Positions 26,239 through 35,366 of a stretch of DNA of 64,000 nt are shown piece after piece. The position numbers were made by a program, and so were the translations under genes. The first letter of the stretch is position 1. Each line of letters starts with the position of its first letter. Source of the stretch: JAVVEG01 sp041751425. Lineage in GTDB: Bacteria > Pseudomonadota > Gammaproteobacteria > Pseudomonadales > Pseudohongiellaceae. The notes below the pieces were generated by a model. The model was not told the origin of the DNA, did no database searches, and saw only the letters and a list, made by a program, of their open reading frames with translations. The stretch spans positions 1-64,000 of the forward strand of contig JBGSXL010000001.1 in assembly GCA_041751425.1 (NCBI GenBank), written 5' to 3'.

Positions 26239-27675
26239 ATGGGCAAACCAACTGGCTTCAAAGAATACGAACGACGCGCCGAACCTTATCGGGCGCCCGG
26301 GTCACGCTTACTTGACTACAAGGAAATCTACACTGAACACGACGAGTCGCTGCTGGCAGTGCAGGGCGCGCGGTGTATGGATTGCGGCGTGCCTTTTTGT
26401 CAGTCGGAAAATGGCTGCCCTGTCTATAACCTGATTCCCGAATGGAATGATCTTGTTTATCAGGGCCGCTGGCGCGAAGCGCTGGACCGTCTGCATAAGA
26501 CCAATAATTTCCCCGAGTTCACCGGCAGAGTTTGTCCTGCTCCTTGCGAAGGCGCGTGCGTGCTTGGCATTACCGATCCCGCGGTGACCATCAAGAACAT
26601 TGAGAACGCCATTATCGATAAAGGTTTCGAGAATGGCTGGGTTGTGCCTACCCTGCCCAGTTTCCGCAGTGGCAAGAAAGTCGCCGTGGTTGGCTCTGGT
26701 CCTGCAGGACTGGCCGCTGCAGCGCAACTGAATCAGGCAGGTCACGACGTAACTGTTTATGAGCGCGAAGACCGGATTGGCGGGCTGCTGATGTATGGCA
26801 TTCCGAACATGAAACTCGACAAGTCAGTTGTTGATCGTCGCGTGCGTTTGCTGGAAGCCGAAGGCGTCAAGTTTGTCGTTAACGCTGACATCGGTGGCAA
26901 AGGCGCGAACGCCGTTGCCGTTGATAAACTGTTGTCTGAAGTGGACGCGCTTTGTCTGGCTACAGGTGCCACGACTCCCAGAGACCTGAAAATTCCGGGC
27001 AAAGAAGGCAAGGGTGTGCATTTCGCGATGGAGTTTCTGACTGCCAACACGCGAAGTCTGCTCGACTCGGAATTGCAGGATGGCAACTACATCAGCGCCA
27101 AAGACAAGAACGTTATTGTGATTGGTGGCGGCGATACCGGTACCGACTGTATCGCAACATCACTGCGTCATGACTGTAAAACTCTGGTCAATTTCGAGAT
27201 CATGCCACGACCCACTGTCGACCGCCCGGCTGATAATCCCTGGCCGCTGTGGCCAAAGATTTATCGTGAAGACTATGGTCATGTGGAGTCCGCGCACAAG
27301 TTCGGCAATGACCCGCGGGAGTTTTCTATTTCCGGTAAAGAATTTGTACGCGATGAGAACGGCAATCTGCTGGGCATCAATACCGTAAACGTAGACAGCA
27401 AGTTTCAGGAAGTGCCAGGTACTATTAAGTTCTGGGAGGCTGATCTTATTCTGCTGTCCATGGGTTTCCTTGGACCAGAGCATTATGTGAGCGAGCCACT
27501 GCAACTGGATCTGGACCCGCGCTCCAATTACAAGGCCGAGTACAGGCAATTCCGTACCAGCAATCCAAAAGTGTTTGCTGCGGGAGACTGCCGCCGCGGT
27601 CAGTCCTTAGTAGTGCGCGCTATTGACGAGGGACGTCTGGTGGCCGAGGAGATCAACAGTTTTCTGACGAACTGA
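26239..27675 (+). CDS. gltD: Glutamate synthase (NADPH) small subunit
   Basis: A 478-residue flavoprotein that oxidises NADPH and passes electrons to GltB. N-terminal Fe-S cysteines are seen in CMDCGVPFCQSENGCP and CPAPCEGACVLG; the FAD site is VVGSGPAGLAAAAQLNQAG and the NADPH site VIGGGDTGTDC. The C-terminal GDCRRGQSLVVRAIDEGR motif is typical. It follows gltB after 111 bases with no recognisable terminator. Its stop codon lies inside a 19-20-bp tandem duplication. Confidence 0.96.
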   Translation: MGKPTGFKEYERRAEPYRAPGSRLLDYKEIYTEHDESLLAVQGARCMDCGVPFCQSENGCPVYNLIPEWNDLVYQGRWREALDRLHKTNNFPEFTGRVCPAPCEGACVLGITDPAVTIKNIENAIIDKGFENGWVVPTLPSFRSGKKVAVVGSGPAGLAAAAQLNQAGHDVTVYEREDRIGGLLMYGIPNMKLDKSVVDRRVRLLEAEGVKFVVNADIGGKGANAVAVDKLLSEVDALCLATGATTPRDLKIPGKEGKGVHFAMEFLTANTRSLLDSELQDGNYISAKDKNVIVIGGGDTGTDCIATSLRHDCKTLVNFEIMPRPTVDRPADNPWPLWPKIYREDYGHVESAHKFGNDPREFSISGKEFVRDENGNLLGINTVNVDSKFQEVPGTIKFWEADLILLSMGFLGPEHYVSEPLQLDLDPRSNYKAEYRQFRTSNPKVFAAGDCRRGQSLVVRAIDEGRLVAEEINSFLTN

Positions 27676-27699
27676 TCTATTTTCTGAAGAACTGAAGTA
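27661..27699 (+). repeat. 19-20-bp tandem duplication across the gltD stop codon
   Basis: TTTCTGACGAACTGATCTA (27661-27679) is followed by TTTTCTGAAGAACTGAAGTA (27680-27699). The gltD TGA at 27673-27675 is repeated 20 bases on in a different frame, with another in-frame TGA between. Confidence 0.75.
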
Positions 27700-27733
27700 G
27701 GCATCACTGCTTTCTAAATACAGGGAATCGCTT

Positions 27734-28684
27734 ATGCAAGAGCAAGTATTGGAACTTCAGAATGTCAGCAAGAAATATGGCAGCTTTACAGCCGTAGACA
27801 ATATCAGCCTCGCAATACCCAAAGGCTCCATCTATGGTTTTCTCGGTCCCAACGGCGCCGGGAAAACCACTACCATCCGCATGATTCTCGACATCATCAA
27901 ACCTGATTCAGGCACTGTCACCGTGCTCGGCAGCACCTCTGCCGCTGCTGTCAGACACCGTATTGGTTATCTGCCGGAAGAGAAAGGTCTGTACAAGAAA
28001 ATGAAGGTCTGGGCGATCATCAGTTACTTCGCCAGCCTCAAAGGGCTTGACAGAAAGGCTGCGCGCGCTCGCGCATTCGAACTGCTGGAAACTTATGGTC
28101 TGAAAGATTTTGCTGACCAGAAAGTTGAATCGCTTTCCAAAGGCATGGGGCAGAAAGTGCAGGTGTTGTCTGCCGTTGCTCACAAACCCGAGCTGGTCAT
28201 TCTGGATGAACCTTTCTCCGGACTGGACCCGGTGAATCAGGAAGTGCTGGAGCAATTGATTCAGGACCTGGCCAGCAATGGGCAAACTGTTATCTTTTCC
28301 ACGCACATTATGCAGCATGCCGAGCGTCTGTGTGATCGCCTGCTGTTGATTACCAAGGGCCAGAAAATTTTTGACGGCACTGTCGAAGAGGCCTGCGCCA
28401 TTCTGCCTCGCCGTGTACTTATTGAATCAGCAAACGACATCAGTGTTCTCAATCAGTTGCAAGATGTGATGTCAGTACAAGAGAGCGTCCTGCCTGCTGG
28501 CCAGGACGCGGATCGCAAGCTCTGGGAAATTTTCCTGCACGAGAATGCCAACCCCCAATCGATTCTGCAAAAATGTTTCGAGAACGGCATTGTGCTGACC
28601 CGGTTTGATTACACGCAACCCAGCCTGCACGATGTATTTGTACATCTGGTGAGCACCGATGCAAAGGAGCATGCTTTCCGATGA
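27734..28684 (+). CDS. ABC transporter ATP-binding protein (NatA-like)
   Basis: A 316-residue ABC ATPase with Walker A GPNGAGKTT near residue 41, Q-loop LPEEKGLYKKMKV, signature LSKGMGQKVQVLSAV, Walker B LVILDEPFSGLDPVNQ and switch His STHIMQHAE. The C-terminal DUF4162-type extension (IFDGTVEEACAILPRRVLIES) is usual in exporters of the NatA/CcmA/YhaQ class. It overlaps the permease gene by four bases (ATGA). Sodium export is known for some homologues, but the substrate cannot be set from sequence. Confidence 0.9.
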   Translation: MQEQVLELQNVSKKYGSFTAVDNISLAIPKGSIYGFLGPNGAGKTTTIRMILDIIKPDSGTVTVLGSTSAAAVRHRIGYLPEEKGLYKKMKVWAIISYFASLKGLDRKAARARAFELLETYGLKDFADQKVESLSKGMGQKVQVLSAVAHKPELVILDEPFSGLDPVNQEVLEQLIQDLASNGQTVIFSTHIMQHAERLCDRLLLITKGQKIFDGTVEEACAILPRRVLIESANDISVLNQLQDVMSVQESVLPAGQDADRKLWEIFLHENANPQSILQKCFENGIVLTRFDYTQPSLHDVFVHLVSTDAKEHAFR

Positions 28685-30252
28685 GAGTGATCTGCCTGAT
28701 TGCCATGCGCGAGTACGCCGAGAATGTGAAGACGAAAGGATTCTGGATTGGTATTCTTCTGCTACCCGTCATTCTTATATCACTTTTCTTTGTCTCTGAA
28801 AGGTTGGCCACTTCCACGCCAACAAGACATTACATACTGATCGATCAGTCTGGTCTCTATGCGGAGGCAGTACAAACTGCTATCCGCCGTGAACATCAGC
28901 GCCGCGTGTTACTGGAGTTTGTGCGCTACCTGCAGGACAACCGCAGAGATGTTAATTTCGAATTAGCACCCGCTGACAGTTCTGCACAGATTGATCAATT
29001 GATTGGCGATGTAGATGCCGATGAAGTTGCCGCACTGGATCAATGGCTGGACAGTGGTGGACTTTCGTTTGCTCTTGCCATGTCAGGCGCCAGCCTCAGA
29101 GAAAATGCTCCAGCATTCGTAGAGCCGCGCGAGCAGTTTATTGCAGCACAATTGCCGGCTGCTATTGATGCCAATAGTTCTCCTGAAGAAATTATCGAAC
29201 AGTTACGACCGTACTTGAACGGAGAAAGACGACTGGACGTGGATGGCCAGCGGGTACCCTTGTTTGCGGTCATCCTTATTCCGGAAGATATTAATCAGGA
29301 TATTGTGCGACCCGGTACTATAACTCCACCTTCAAGCACTGCCGGCATTCAGTACTGGGCCAGCAACCTCACCGATACTCGTCTCTCCAACGCAATACAA
29401 AACAGCGTCAACAGCAGTATTCGCAATAATGAATACGCTGCCCGGGGCATTGCTACAAGTACAGTGCGAGATGTGCAGCGCACGCGCTTACCTGTAAGCA
29501 GGCTGGACCCGAAAAAAGAAGTGGGCGAGGAAAGTGTGAGCGTGGCAGATACATTCCGGCAATGGGCTCCCGTTGGTTTTGTTTACCTGATGTTCGTCAC
29601 GTTGATGCAAAGCGTTCAATACCTTCTCAGCAATACCATCGAGGAAAAAGCCAACCGTATCATTGAAGTTCTGCTCGCATCTGTCACACCCAGCGAACTG
29701 ATGATGGGTAAACTGCTTGGCATTGGCTTGAGCGGCATCACAACTATTGCTACCTGGATACTGTCATTCATGTTGTTTATCCAGTTCTATCAAAGCAGCG
29801 AAACAGAAATGATTGGGCAGATACTTAATGTGTTGTTAGGGTCGGATCTTATTCCTTATTTCATCTTCTATTATCTGGCCGGTTATGCATTGTATGCCGG
29901 CATTTTTCTGGCGATCGGCAGCCTGTGCAACACGTTGAAAGAAGCGCAGAGCCTGATGATGCCGATGATGATGATTTTGATAGTGCCGCTGGTTACGATG
30001 ACCTTCATAGCACGTGACCCGAACGGTACTGTGGCAAGAGTCATGTCATGGATACCACTGTTTACGCCGTTTACCATGATGAACAGAGCTGCTGCCCAAC
30101 CACCGATGGTGGACGTGGTTGGCACTACTATTGTTTTGCTTGCCAGCGTTGCTCTGGTATTGTGGCTATCCGGCAAGGTCTTCCGACAGGGAGTGCTGCG
30201 TACCGGACAACCTCCGCGACTGCTTGAGTTATTGCGCATGCTAAGAGGCTGA
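28681..30252 (+). CDS. ABC-2 family transporter permease (NatB-like)
   Basis: A 523-residue membrane protein with an N-terminal helix (FWIGILLLPVILISLFF), a large extracytoplasmic domain (about 45-285) and a C-terminal bundle of five to six helices beginning WAPVGFVYLMFVTLMQSVQY. The cytoplasmic motif EEKANRIIEVLLASVTPSELMMGKLLG is diagnostic for ABC-2 exporters of the NatB/YhaP group. Translationally coupled to the ATPase gene. Confidence 0.9.
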   Translation: MRVICLIAMREYAENVKTKGFWIGILLLPVILISLFFVSERLATSTPTRHYILIDQSGLYAEAVQTAIRREHQRRVLLEFVRYLQDNRRDVNFELAPADSSAQIDQLIGDVDADEVAALDQWLDSGGLSFALAMSGASLRENAPAFVEPREQFIAAQLPAAIDANSSPEEIIEQLRPYLNGERRLDVDGQRVPLFAVILIPEDINQDIVRPGTITPPSSTAGIQYWASNLTDTRLSNAIQNSVNSSIRNNEYAARGIATSTVRDVQRTRLPVSRLDPKKEVGEESVSVADTFRQWAPVGFVYLMFVTLMQSVQYLLSNTIEEKANRIIEVLLASVTPSELMMGKLLGIGLSGITTIATWILSFMLFIQFYQSSETEMIGQILNVLLGSDLIPYFIFYYLAGYALYAGIFLAIGSLCNTLKEAQSLMMPMMMILIVPLVTMTFIARDPNGTVARVMSWIPLFTPFTMMNRAAAQPPMVDVVGTTIVLLASVALVLWLSGKVFRQGVLRTGQPPRLLELLRMLRG

Positions 30253-30307
30253 TTTTCCCAGAAACGTTGTTGCACGCACCACGCGCAGCCACAGAAGAGA
30301 GTAGTTG

Positions 30308-31369
30308 ATGAATACAGTCAGACGACAGGTAATGGAATCCCGGGTGTTCATCGGGTTGCTTGTCACATTTACCGTCTTGTTTGTTTTGCTGCTGCGCCCT
30401 TTTTGGGGAGCTATCTTCTGGGCAGTAGCGATGACCGTTATATTCTTCCCCTTGCAGAAATACTTACTTGTTCGCTTAGGAGGCCGCTCCAATACCGCCG
30501 CCCTGCTCACGCTATTGATTGGTATCGTGGTTGTCGTTTTACCGGTCGTTGTGCTCATTTTTGCTTTTGTCCGGGAAGGGGCTCAGTTGTATCAACTCAT
30601 CGAGAACGAGGAGATCAATCCAGCAACGTTTGTGGAAAGCATAGGCAATAGTGTCCCGATCATCCCCGAACTTCTGCAGCGTGTGGGTATTGATACCCGC
30701 AATATCAGGCAGTTCCTTTCCACCTCTGCCGTGACTATCAGCGAGTGGGTAGCTCAACAGGCCCTGCAATTCGGGCGCAACACTATCAGCTTTACTTTGC
30801 GCCTTGCCCTGATGCTCTATCTCACCTTCTTTCTGCTTCGCGATGGCGAGAAAATGACCGGTTGGATGCGTAAAGCATTACCGCTGGGTGGAGAACGTAA
30901 GCAACTCGTCTTCGACAAATTTGTTGAGGTAACCCGCGCAACTATCAAGGGCAATCTCGTGGTTGCTGCTGTGCAGGGTGCGCTGGGTGGCCTCATATTC
31001 TGGCTTCTGGACATTCCTGCGCCGATACTCTGGTCTGTCGTCATGGCATTCCTGTCCTTGATACCGGCAGTGGGCGCTTCTCTGGTGTGGGGGCCGGTTG
31101 CCATTTATCTGTACTCCACAGGCGCCTGGGTAGCGGCCTCGATACTCGTCGCCTATGGCGCAATCATTATTGGTCTGGCTGATAATGTATTGCGCCCCAT
31201 CCTGGTTGGCCGTGACACCAAACTCCCGGACTATATGGTGCTGTTCTCCACACTGGGGGGCTTGTCGCTTATGGGTATAAACGGCTTTGTAGTTGGCCCG
31301 TTACTCGCAGCCCTGTTCCTGACTTTCTGGACCAGCTTCATCAAGCACAATAACAGCGGCACAGAGTAA
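30308..31369 (+). CDS. AI-2E/PerM-family permease
   Basis: A 353-residue membrane protein with paired N-terminal helices (VFIGLLVTFTVLFVLLLRPFWG, AALLTLLIGIVVVVLPVVVLIF), a soluble central segment and a C-terminal set containing GNLVVAAVQGALGGLIFWLLDIPAP and LIPAVGASLVWGPVAIYLY, the conserved core of the family. Members move varied small solutes or ions; naming it an autoinducer-2 exporter would be unsafe. The ATG at 30308 is chosen over the adjoining TTG. It runs with the ABC genes, 55 bases downstream. Confidence 0.88.
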   Translation: MNTVRRQVMESRVFIGLLVTFTVLFVLLLRPFWGAIFWAVAMTVIFFPLQKYLLVRLGGRSNTAALLTLLIGIVVVVLPVVVLIFAFVREGAQLYQLIENEEINPATFVESIGNSVPIIPELLQRVGIDTRNIRQFLSTSAVTISEWVAQQALQFGRNTISFTLRLALMLYLTFFLLRDGEKMTGWMRKALPLGGERKQLVFDKFVEVTRATIKGNLVVAAVQGALGGLIFWLLDIPAPILWSVVMAFLSLIPAVGASLVWGPVAIYLYSTGAWVAASILVAYGAIIIGLADNVLRPILVGRDTKLPDYMVLFSTLGGLSLMGINGFVVGPLLAALFLTFWTSFIKHNNSGTE

Positions 31370-31465
31370 GGTGCGCGTTACACCTGACTTACGCTAGAAT
31401 ACTTCCCCATTGGATCCGACATCCGGCCGTTTGCCGGGGGGTAGTATTTTGACAGGGGCACCATT

Positions 31466-32284
31466 TTGAACAACAGCAAGATCGCCTTCATCGGCGCCGG
31501 TAATATGGCCAACAGCCTGATTCGGGGGCTGCTGTCAAAAGGCGCGCAGGCCCAAAATCTGTTTGCCTGCGACCCCGATGCAAAGAAACTGAGTACACTG
31601 CATGAAGAATGTGGAATCGTCACTGGCAGTATGGCTGACATTGCCAAACAGGCAGATGTGGTGCTGTTAGCGGTAAAACCGCAGGTAATGCCTGAAGTTT
31701 GTAAGTCGCTGGCGCCCCTGCTGGCGGAACGTTCCTGTCTCATCATTTCCATTGCTGCAGGAATTCCATTAAGCAGCATGCAATCGTGGCTGGGCGACAG
31801 TGTTGCAATCGTGCGCTGCATGCCGAACACGCCGGCTCTGGTATCCGCCGGAGCGACGGGTATGTACGCCAACGCAAAAACTACTGCGGATCAGACGCAG
31901 TTGGCCGGAGGTATTCTGGCTGCAGTAGGCATTGTCTGCTGGCTGGAGCAGGAGCAGGACATCGATGCGGTGACGGCGTTGTCCGGCAGTGGCCCTGCCT
32001 ATTACTTCCTGATGATGGAAGCGATGGAAGCTGCAGCTGTCAAACTTGGTTTGTCTACTGACGTTGCCAGACAGTTAACTTTACAGACAGCAATGGGTGC
32101 AGCGCTGCTGGCCACTGGCAGCAATGTGCCTCCCGCAGAATTACGCGCACGAGTAACATCACCGGGCGGCACCACCGAACAGGCGATTAAAACATTCCAG
32201 AGCAAGGGGTTCGAGCAGCTGGTTGAGAAGGCTATGGAGGCGGCGCAACGGCAGTCTGTGGAGTTGGCCCGGAATGTCACTTAA
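31466..32284 (+). CDS. proC: Pyrroline-5-carboxylate reductase
   Basis: Reduces pyrroline-5-carboxylate to proline. A Rossmann motif opens the protein (KIAFIGAGNMANSLIRGLL), and the C-terminal domain has SGSGPAYYFLMMEAMEAAAVKLGL and TSPGGTTEQAIKTF, both characteristic. At 272 residues it is full length. The start codon is TTG, preceded by AGGGG with about eight bases between; no ATG gives a complete Rossmann fold. Begins the conserved proC-yggT-metX-metW-rdgB-hemW run; the usual upstream yggS and pilT are absent here. Confidence 0.95.
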   Translation: MNNSKIAFIGAGNMANSLIRGLLSKGAQAQNLFACDPDAKKLSTLHEECGIVTGSMADIAKQADVVLLAVKPQVMPEVCKSLAPLLAERSCLIISIAAGIPLSSMQSWLGDSVAIVRCMPNTPALVSAGATGMYANAKTTADQTQLAGGILAAVGIVCWLEQEQDIDAVTALSGSGPAYYFLMMEAMEAAAVKLGLSTDVARQLTLQTAMGAALLATGSNVPPAELRARVTSPGGTTEQAIKTFQSKGFEQLVEKAMEAAQRQSVELARNVT

Positions 32285-32354
32285 AAATGCTTAGCAGTTA
32301 GAAGCAAGAATTCAATGTTGTAAAAGAATTTGACCGCAAGAAGAGAGAACCGAT

Positions 32355-32933
32355 ATGGGAGCTTTTGGAGAAATAGGCGCATTACTGGTCAGCAGTCTTG
32401 GTGGACTCTTACTGCTCGCCGTTTTATTGCGCTTTCTGTTGCAATTGGCACGTGCTGATTTCTACAACCCGATTACTCAAGCTATTGTGAAGATTACCGA
32501 TCCGGGTGTGCGCATCTTTCGCCGTTTCATTCCGGGGTTTCGTGGTGTAGATTTCTCAACGCTGGTGTTGGCGCTGGTTTTACAAATAATCTTTACTTCT
32601 CTGCTCATCATATTCAACGGTTTCAGACTTCCGGGTTTTAATATCATCCTCACTTGGTCCGTAGTTGGCTTGTTGTCTTTCATTCTGAATATCTATTTCT
32701 GGTCGATTGTAATTTCTATCGTCTCCAGTTTCATTGCACCCTTCAGCACCCATCCCGCGCTGACGCTGGTGCGCCAGTTGACTGAACCTGTGATGGCTCC
32801 TTTCAGAAAAATTCTGCCGGCGATGGGCGGCTTGGACTTCTCTCCCATTTTCGTGTTTATAACCATTCAGATTATTCAAAGCGTGTTTATTGCAAGAGTG
32901 CCTCTGAATCCGGCTTTGGTACTGGGAATCTAA
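32355..32933 (+). CDS. yggT: YggT family membrane protein
   Basis: A 192-residue inner-membrane protein made of two YGGT repeats, each with a pair of helices around a conserved Asn/Pro loop: LLRFLLQLARADFYNPITQAIVKITDP in the first, SIVSSFIAPFSTHPALTLVRQLTEPVMAPFRKILP in the second. The function is not settled; homologues are linked to osmotic tolerance and cell-envelope processes. A purine-rich AAGAGAG ribosome-binding site precedes ATG. Between proC and metX as in Pseudomonas. Confidence 0.9.
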   Translation: MGAFGEIGALLVSSLGGLLLLAVLLRFLLQLARADFYNPITQAIVKITDPGVRIFRRFIPGFRGVDFSTLVLALVLQIIFTSLLIIFNGFRLPGFNIILTWSVVGLLSFILNIYFWSIVISIVSSFIAPFSTHPALTLVRQLTEPVMAPFRKILPAMGGLDFSPIFVFITIQIIQSVFIARVPLNPALVLGI

Positions 32934-32940
32934 CCGAACC

Positions 32941-34131
32941 ATGCCAAAGCATATTTTCGAAAATTCAGTAGGGATCGTTACTCCCGCTCTACATCACTTT
33001 GATGAACCGTTAACGCTGCGCAGCGGGAAAATTCTGCAAAGCTATGATTTGATGGTGGAAACGTACGGTGAGTTGAACGCTGAAAAATCCAATGCCATTT
33101 TGATTTGCCACGCTCTGAGTGGTGATCATCATGCAGCGGGTTATCACACTGACGCCGACGAAAAGCCAGGTTGGTGGGATTATTATATCGGCCCCGGCAA
33201 GCCAATCGATACGCGCAATTTTTTCGTAGTGTGTCTGAACAATCTGGGCGGTTGTGCCGGCAGTACCGGCCCGGCTTCCATCAACCCTGAAACCAATACC
33301 TGGTACGGTCCGGATTTTCCTGTTGTCACTGTGCGCGACTGGGTAAACAGTCAGGCAAGGCTGGCGGACCGACTGGGCATTGAGCAATGGGCAGCAGTTA
33401 TTGGCGGCAGCCTGGGCGGCATGCAGGTTATGCGCTGGTCTATCAGTTATCCGGAGCGTGTTCGGCACGCCATAATGATGGCCGTTGCGCCAAAACTTTC
33501 CGCGCAGAATATCGCCTTCAATGAAGTCGCCAGGCAGTCCATCACGGCTGATCCGGATTTCCACGCAGGTCGTTATCGCGAACATAATACGTTGCCCCGA
33601 AAAGGTGTGATGCTGGCACGCATGGTTGGTCATATCACCTATCTTTCTGATAGCGCAATGCGCGACAAGTTCGGCAAAGCAACTGAAGAAATAAAAAGTG
33701 CTTCTCTGAATCTGGGACGAGATTTGCGTGCGGGCAAACTGAGCTTCGGTTTTGATGTCGATTTTCAGGTGGAAAGTTATTTGCACTATCAGGGCGAGCG
33801 CTTTTCGGAAACTTTCGATGCAAACACTTATCTGCTGATGACCAAAGCGCTGGATTATTTCGACCCGACTGTTGATTACGATGGTGATCTGAGCAAAGCA
33901 TTTGCCAACAGCAACTGTCAGTTTCTGTTGTTCTCTTTCAGTACGGACTGGCGCTTTCCGCCAGAGCGTTCGCGGGAAATAGTTGATGCGCTGCTCAAGG
34001 CGGGCAAGGCGGTTTCCTATCTTGAGATTGAAGCGGATCAGGGTCACGACGCGTTCCTGCTTCCTGTGCCACGTTATATGCAGGCGCTAAGCACGTATTT
34101 GCAGCGTGTACATCAGGAGACCAGCGCATGA
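32941..34131 (+). CDS. metX: Homoserine O-acyltransferase MetX
   Basis: An alpha/beta hydrolase of 396 residues that acylates homoserine for methionine synthesis. The nucleophile is the Ser in GGSLGGMQVMRW, the acid/base partners lie in the C-terminal part (ALDYFDPT... and DQGHDAFLLP), and the N-terminal LICHALSGDHHAAGY forms the oxyanion region. The family includes acetyl- and succinyl-transferring members; gammaproteobacterial MetX enzymes paired with MetW often use succinyl-CoA, so acyl donor is left open. Overlaps metW by four bases. Confidence 0.94.
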   Translation: MPKHIFENSVGIVTPALHHFDEPLTLRSGKILQSYDLMVETYGELNAEKSNAILICHALSGDHHAAGYHTDADEKPGWWDYYIGPGKPIDTRNFFVVCLNNLGGCAGSTGPASINPETNTWYGPDFPVVTVRDWVNSQARLADRLGIEQWAAVIGGSLGGMQVMRWSISYPERVRHAIMMAVAPKLSAQNIAFNEVARQSITADPDFHAGRYREHNTLPRKGVMLARMVGHITYLSDSAMRDKFGKATEEIKSASLNLGRDLRAGKLSFGFDVDFQVESYLHYQGERFSETFDANTYLLMTKALDYFDPTVDYDGDLSKAFANSNCQFLLFSFSTDWRFPPERSREIVDALLKAGKAVSYLEIEADQGHDAFLLPVPRYMQALSTYLQRVHQETSA

Positions 34132-34718
34132 GAGCCGATCTGGATATCATTCAAAGCTGGATACAACCCGGTAGCCGCGTACTGGATCTGGGTTGCGGCG
34201 ATGGCAGTCTGCTGGATTTTCTCAGAAACAATAAACAGGTTGCGGATACTGGCCTGGAGATTGACGAGGAGAATATTGAGAAGTGTTTGCAGAAAGGTGT
34301 GCATGTCATACAACAGGATATGAACAAAGGATTACAGAATTTCGAATCCGGAAGCTTTGACACTGTCCTGCTGACGCAAACTTTGCAGGCTGTCAGTTAT
34401 CCGGATGTCGTCATCGATGAGATGCTGCGTATCGGCAAGAACTGCATCGTCACTTTTCCAAACTTTGGTCATTGGCGCAGTCGCCTTTACCTGGTAAGCA
34501 AGGGCCGTATGCCAGTCTCTGAGTTTATGCCATACGAATGGTATAACACGCCCAATATACATTTCTGTACCGTGCGTGATTTCGATTCGTTTTGCGCGGC
34601 GCGTAAAATAAATGTCCTGACCCGTCTGGTGGTCGACAACAGGCACCGCGACAGCTGGACGACAAATCTGCTGCCTAATCTTTTGGGTGAGATTGCCATT
34701 TACCACATCAGCCGCTAA
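34128..34718 (+). CDS. metW: Methionine biosynthesis protein MetW
   Basis: A 196-residue protein with a class I methyltransferase fold: SAM-binding VLDLGCGDGSLLDFL near residue 21, then LLTQTLQAVSYPDVVIDEMLRIG and the family-typical FPNFGHWRSRLYL and PYEWYNTPNIHFCTVRDF. MetW partners MetX in the acylation step in many Proteobacteria. Start overlaps the metX stop (ATGA), so the two are made together. Confidence 0.94.
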   Translation: MRADLDIIQSWIQPGSRVLDLGCGDGSLLDFLRNNKQVADTGLEIDEENIEKCLQKGVHVIQQDMNKGLQNFESGSFDTVLLTQTLQAVSYPDVVIDEMLRIGKNCIVTFPNFGHWRSRLYLVSKGRMPVSEFMPYEWYNTPNIHFCTVRDFDSFCAARKINVLTRLVVDNRHRDSWTTNLLPNLLGEIAIYHISR

Positions 34719-34732
34719 GGTGCTCTTTTAGA

Positions 34733-34766
34733 GTTCTCACATAAAGTTCTCACATAAGGTTCTCTC
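34733..34766 (+). repeat. 13-bp tandem array abutting the rdgB start codon
   Basis: GTTCTCACATAAA (34733-34745), GTTCTCACATAAG (34746-34758) and a truncated GTTCTCTC that runs straight into ATG 34767. The array occupies the place where a Shine-Dalgarno element should be; the units contain ATAAG but no strong AGGAGG. Confidence 0.88.
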
Positions 34767-35366
34767 ATGTTTGAAAAAATTGTGCTGGCCACTGGCAACG
34801 AAGGAAAGCTGAAAGAGTTGCAGAACATGCTCGGCAATGAGGGCATTCAGTTCGTCACGCAAAAGTCATTGAGTATTACAGACGCCGATGAAACTGGTCT
34901 TACTTTTGTAGAGAACGCGATCATTAAAGCGCGACACGCCAGTGCTGCAAGTGGCTTGCCTGCGCTGGCCGATGATTCGGGGCTGGAAGTCGATGCGCTC
35001 AACGGTGAGCCAGGTATTTATTCAGCGCGTTATGCCGGCGTTGGTGCCAGCGACTTGCAGAACAATCAGAAGCTTTTGGCAGCCTTGCAGAATATTCCCG
35101 ATGCGCAACGCACGGCGCGATTTCAATGCGTTATCGTTTTTATGCGTCATGCCAGGTATGCGACGCCTCTGATCCTGCAAGGCACGTGGGAAGGCAGGAT
35201 TCTGCACGCTGCGACAGGCGCTAACGGCTTTGGTTACGATCCTCTTTTTTTCGTGCCGGAGCACGGTTGCTCTTCCGCCCAGTTAGACTCGCACGTCAAG
35301 AATAGTATCAGCCATCGCGGTCAGGCATTGAAGCAGTTGCAGGCGCGTTGGAACGCGCAATTGTGA
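34767..35366 (+). CDS. rdgB: XTP/dITP pyrophosphatase (RdgB/HAM1 family)
   Basis: A 199-residue housekeeping enzyme that removes non-canonical purine nucleoside triphosphates. Motifs are VLATGNEGKLKELQNML at the N-terminus, the DDSGLEVDALNGEPGIYSARYAG loop, and C-terminal GANGFGYDPLFFVPEHGCSSAQLD followed by SHRGQALKQL. Length is standard. The gene starts directly after a 13-bp tandem array and overlaps hemW at its end. Confidence 0.95.
   Translation: MFEKIVLATGNEGKLKELQNMLGNEGIQFVTQKSLSITDADETGLTFVENAIIKARHASAASGLPALADDSGLEVDALNGEPGIYSARYAGVGASDLQNNQKLLAALQNIPDAQRTARFQCVIVFMRHARYATPLILQGTWEGRILHAATGANGFGYDPLFFVPEHGCSSAQLDSHVKNSISHRGQALKQLQARWNAQL

Noticed and set aside
31388..31450. GC-rich hairpin (CCGGC/GCCGG) before proC as a terminator or riboswitch
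   Set aside because: Short stem, no T tract and no match to a known riboswitch; the region is more likely the proC promoter and leader.
33010..34047. 345-codon open frame opposite metX
   Set aside because: Antisense shadow of a conserved enzyme; no recognisable fold, start context or neighbour support.
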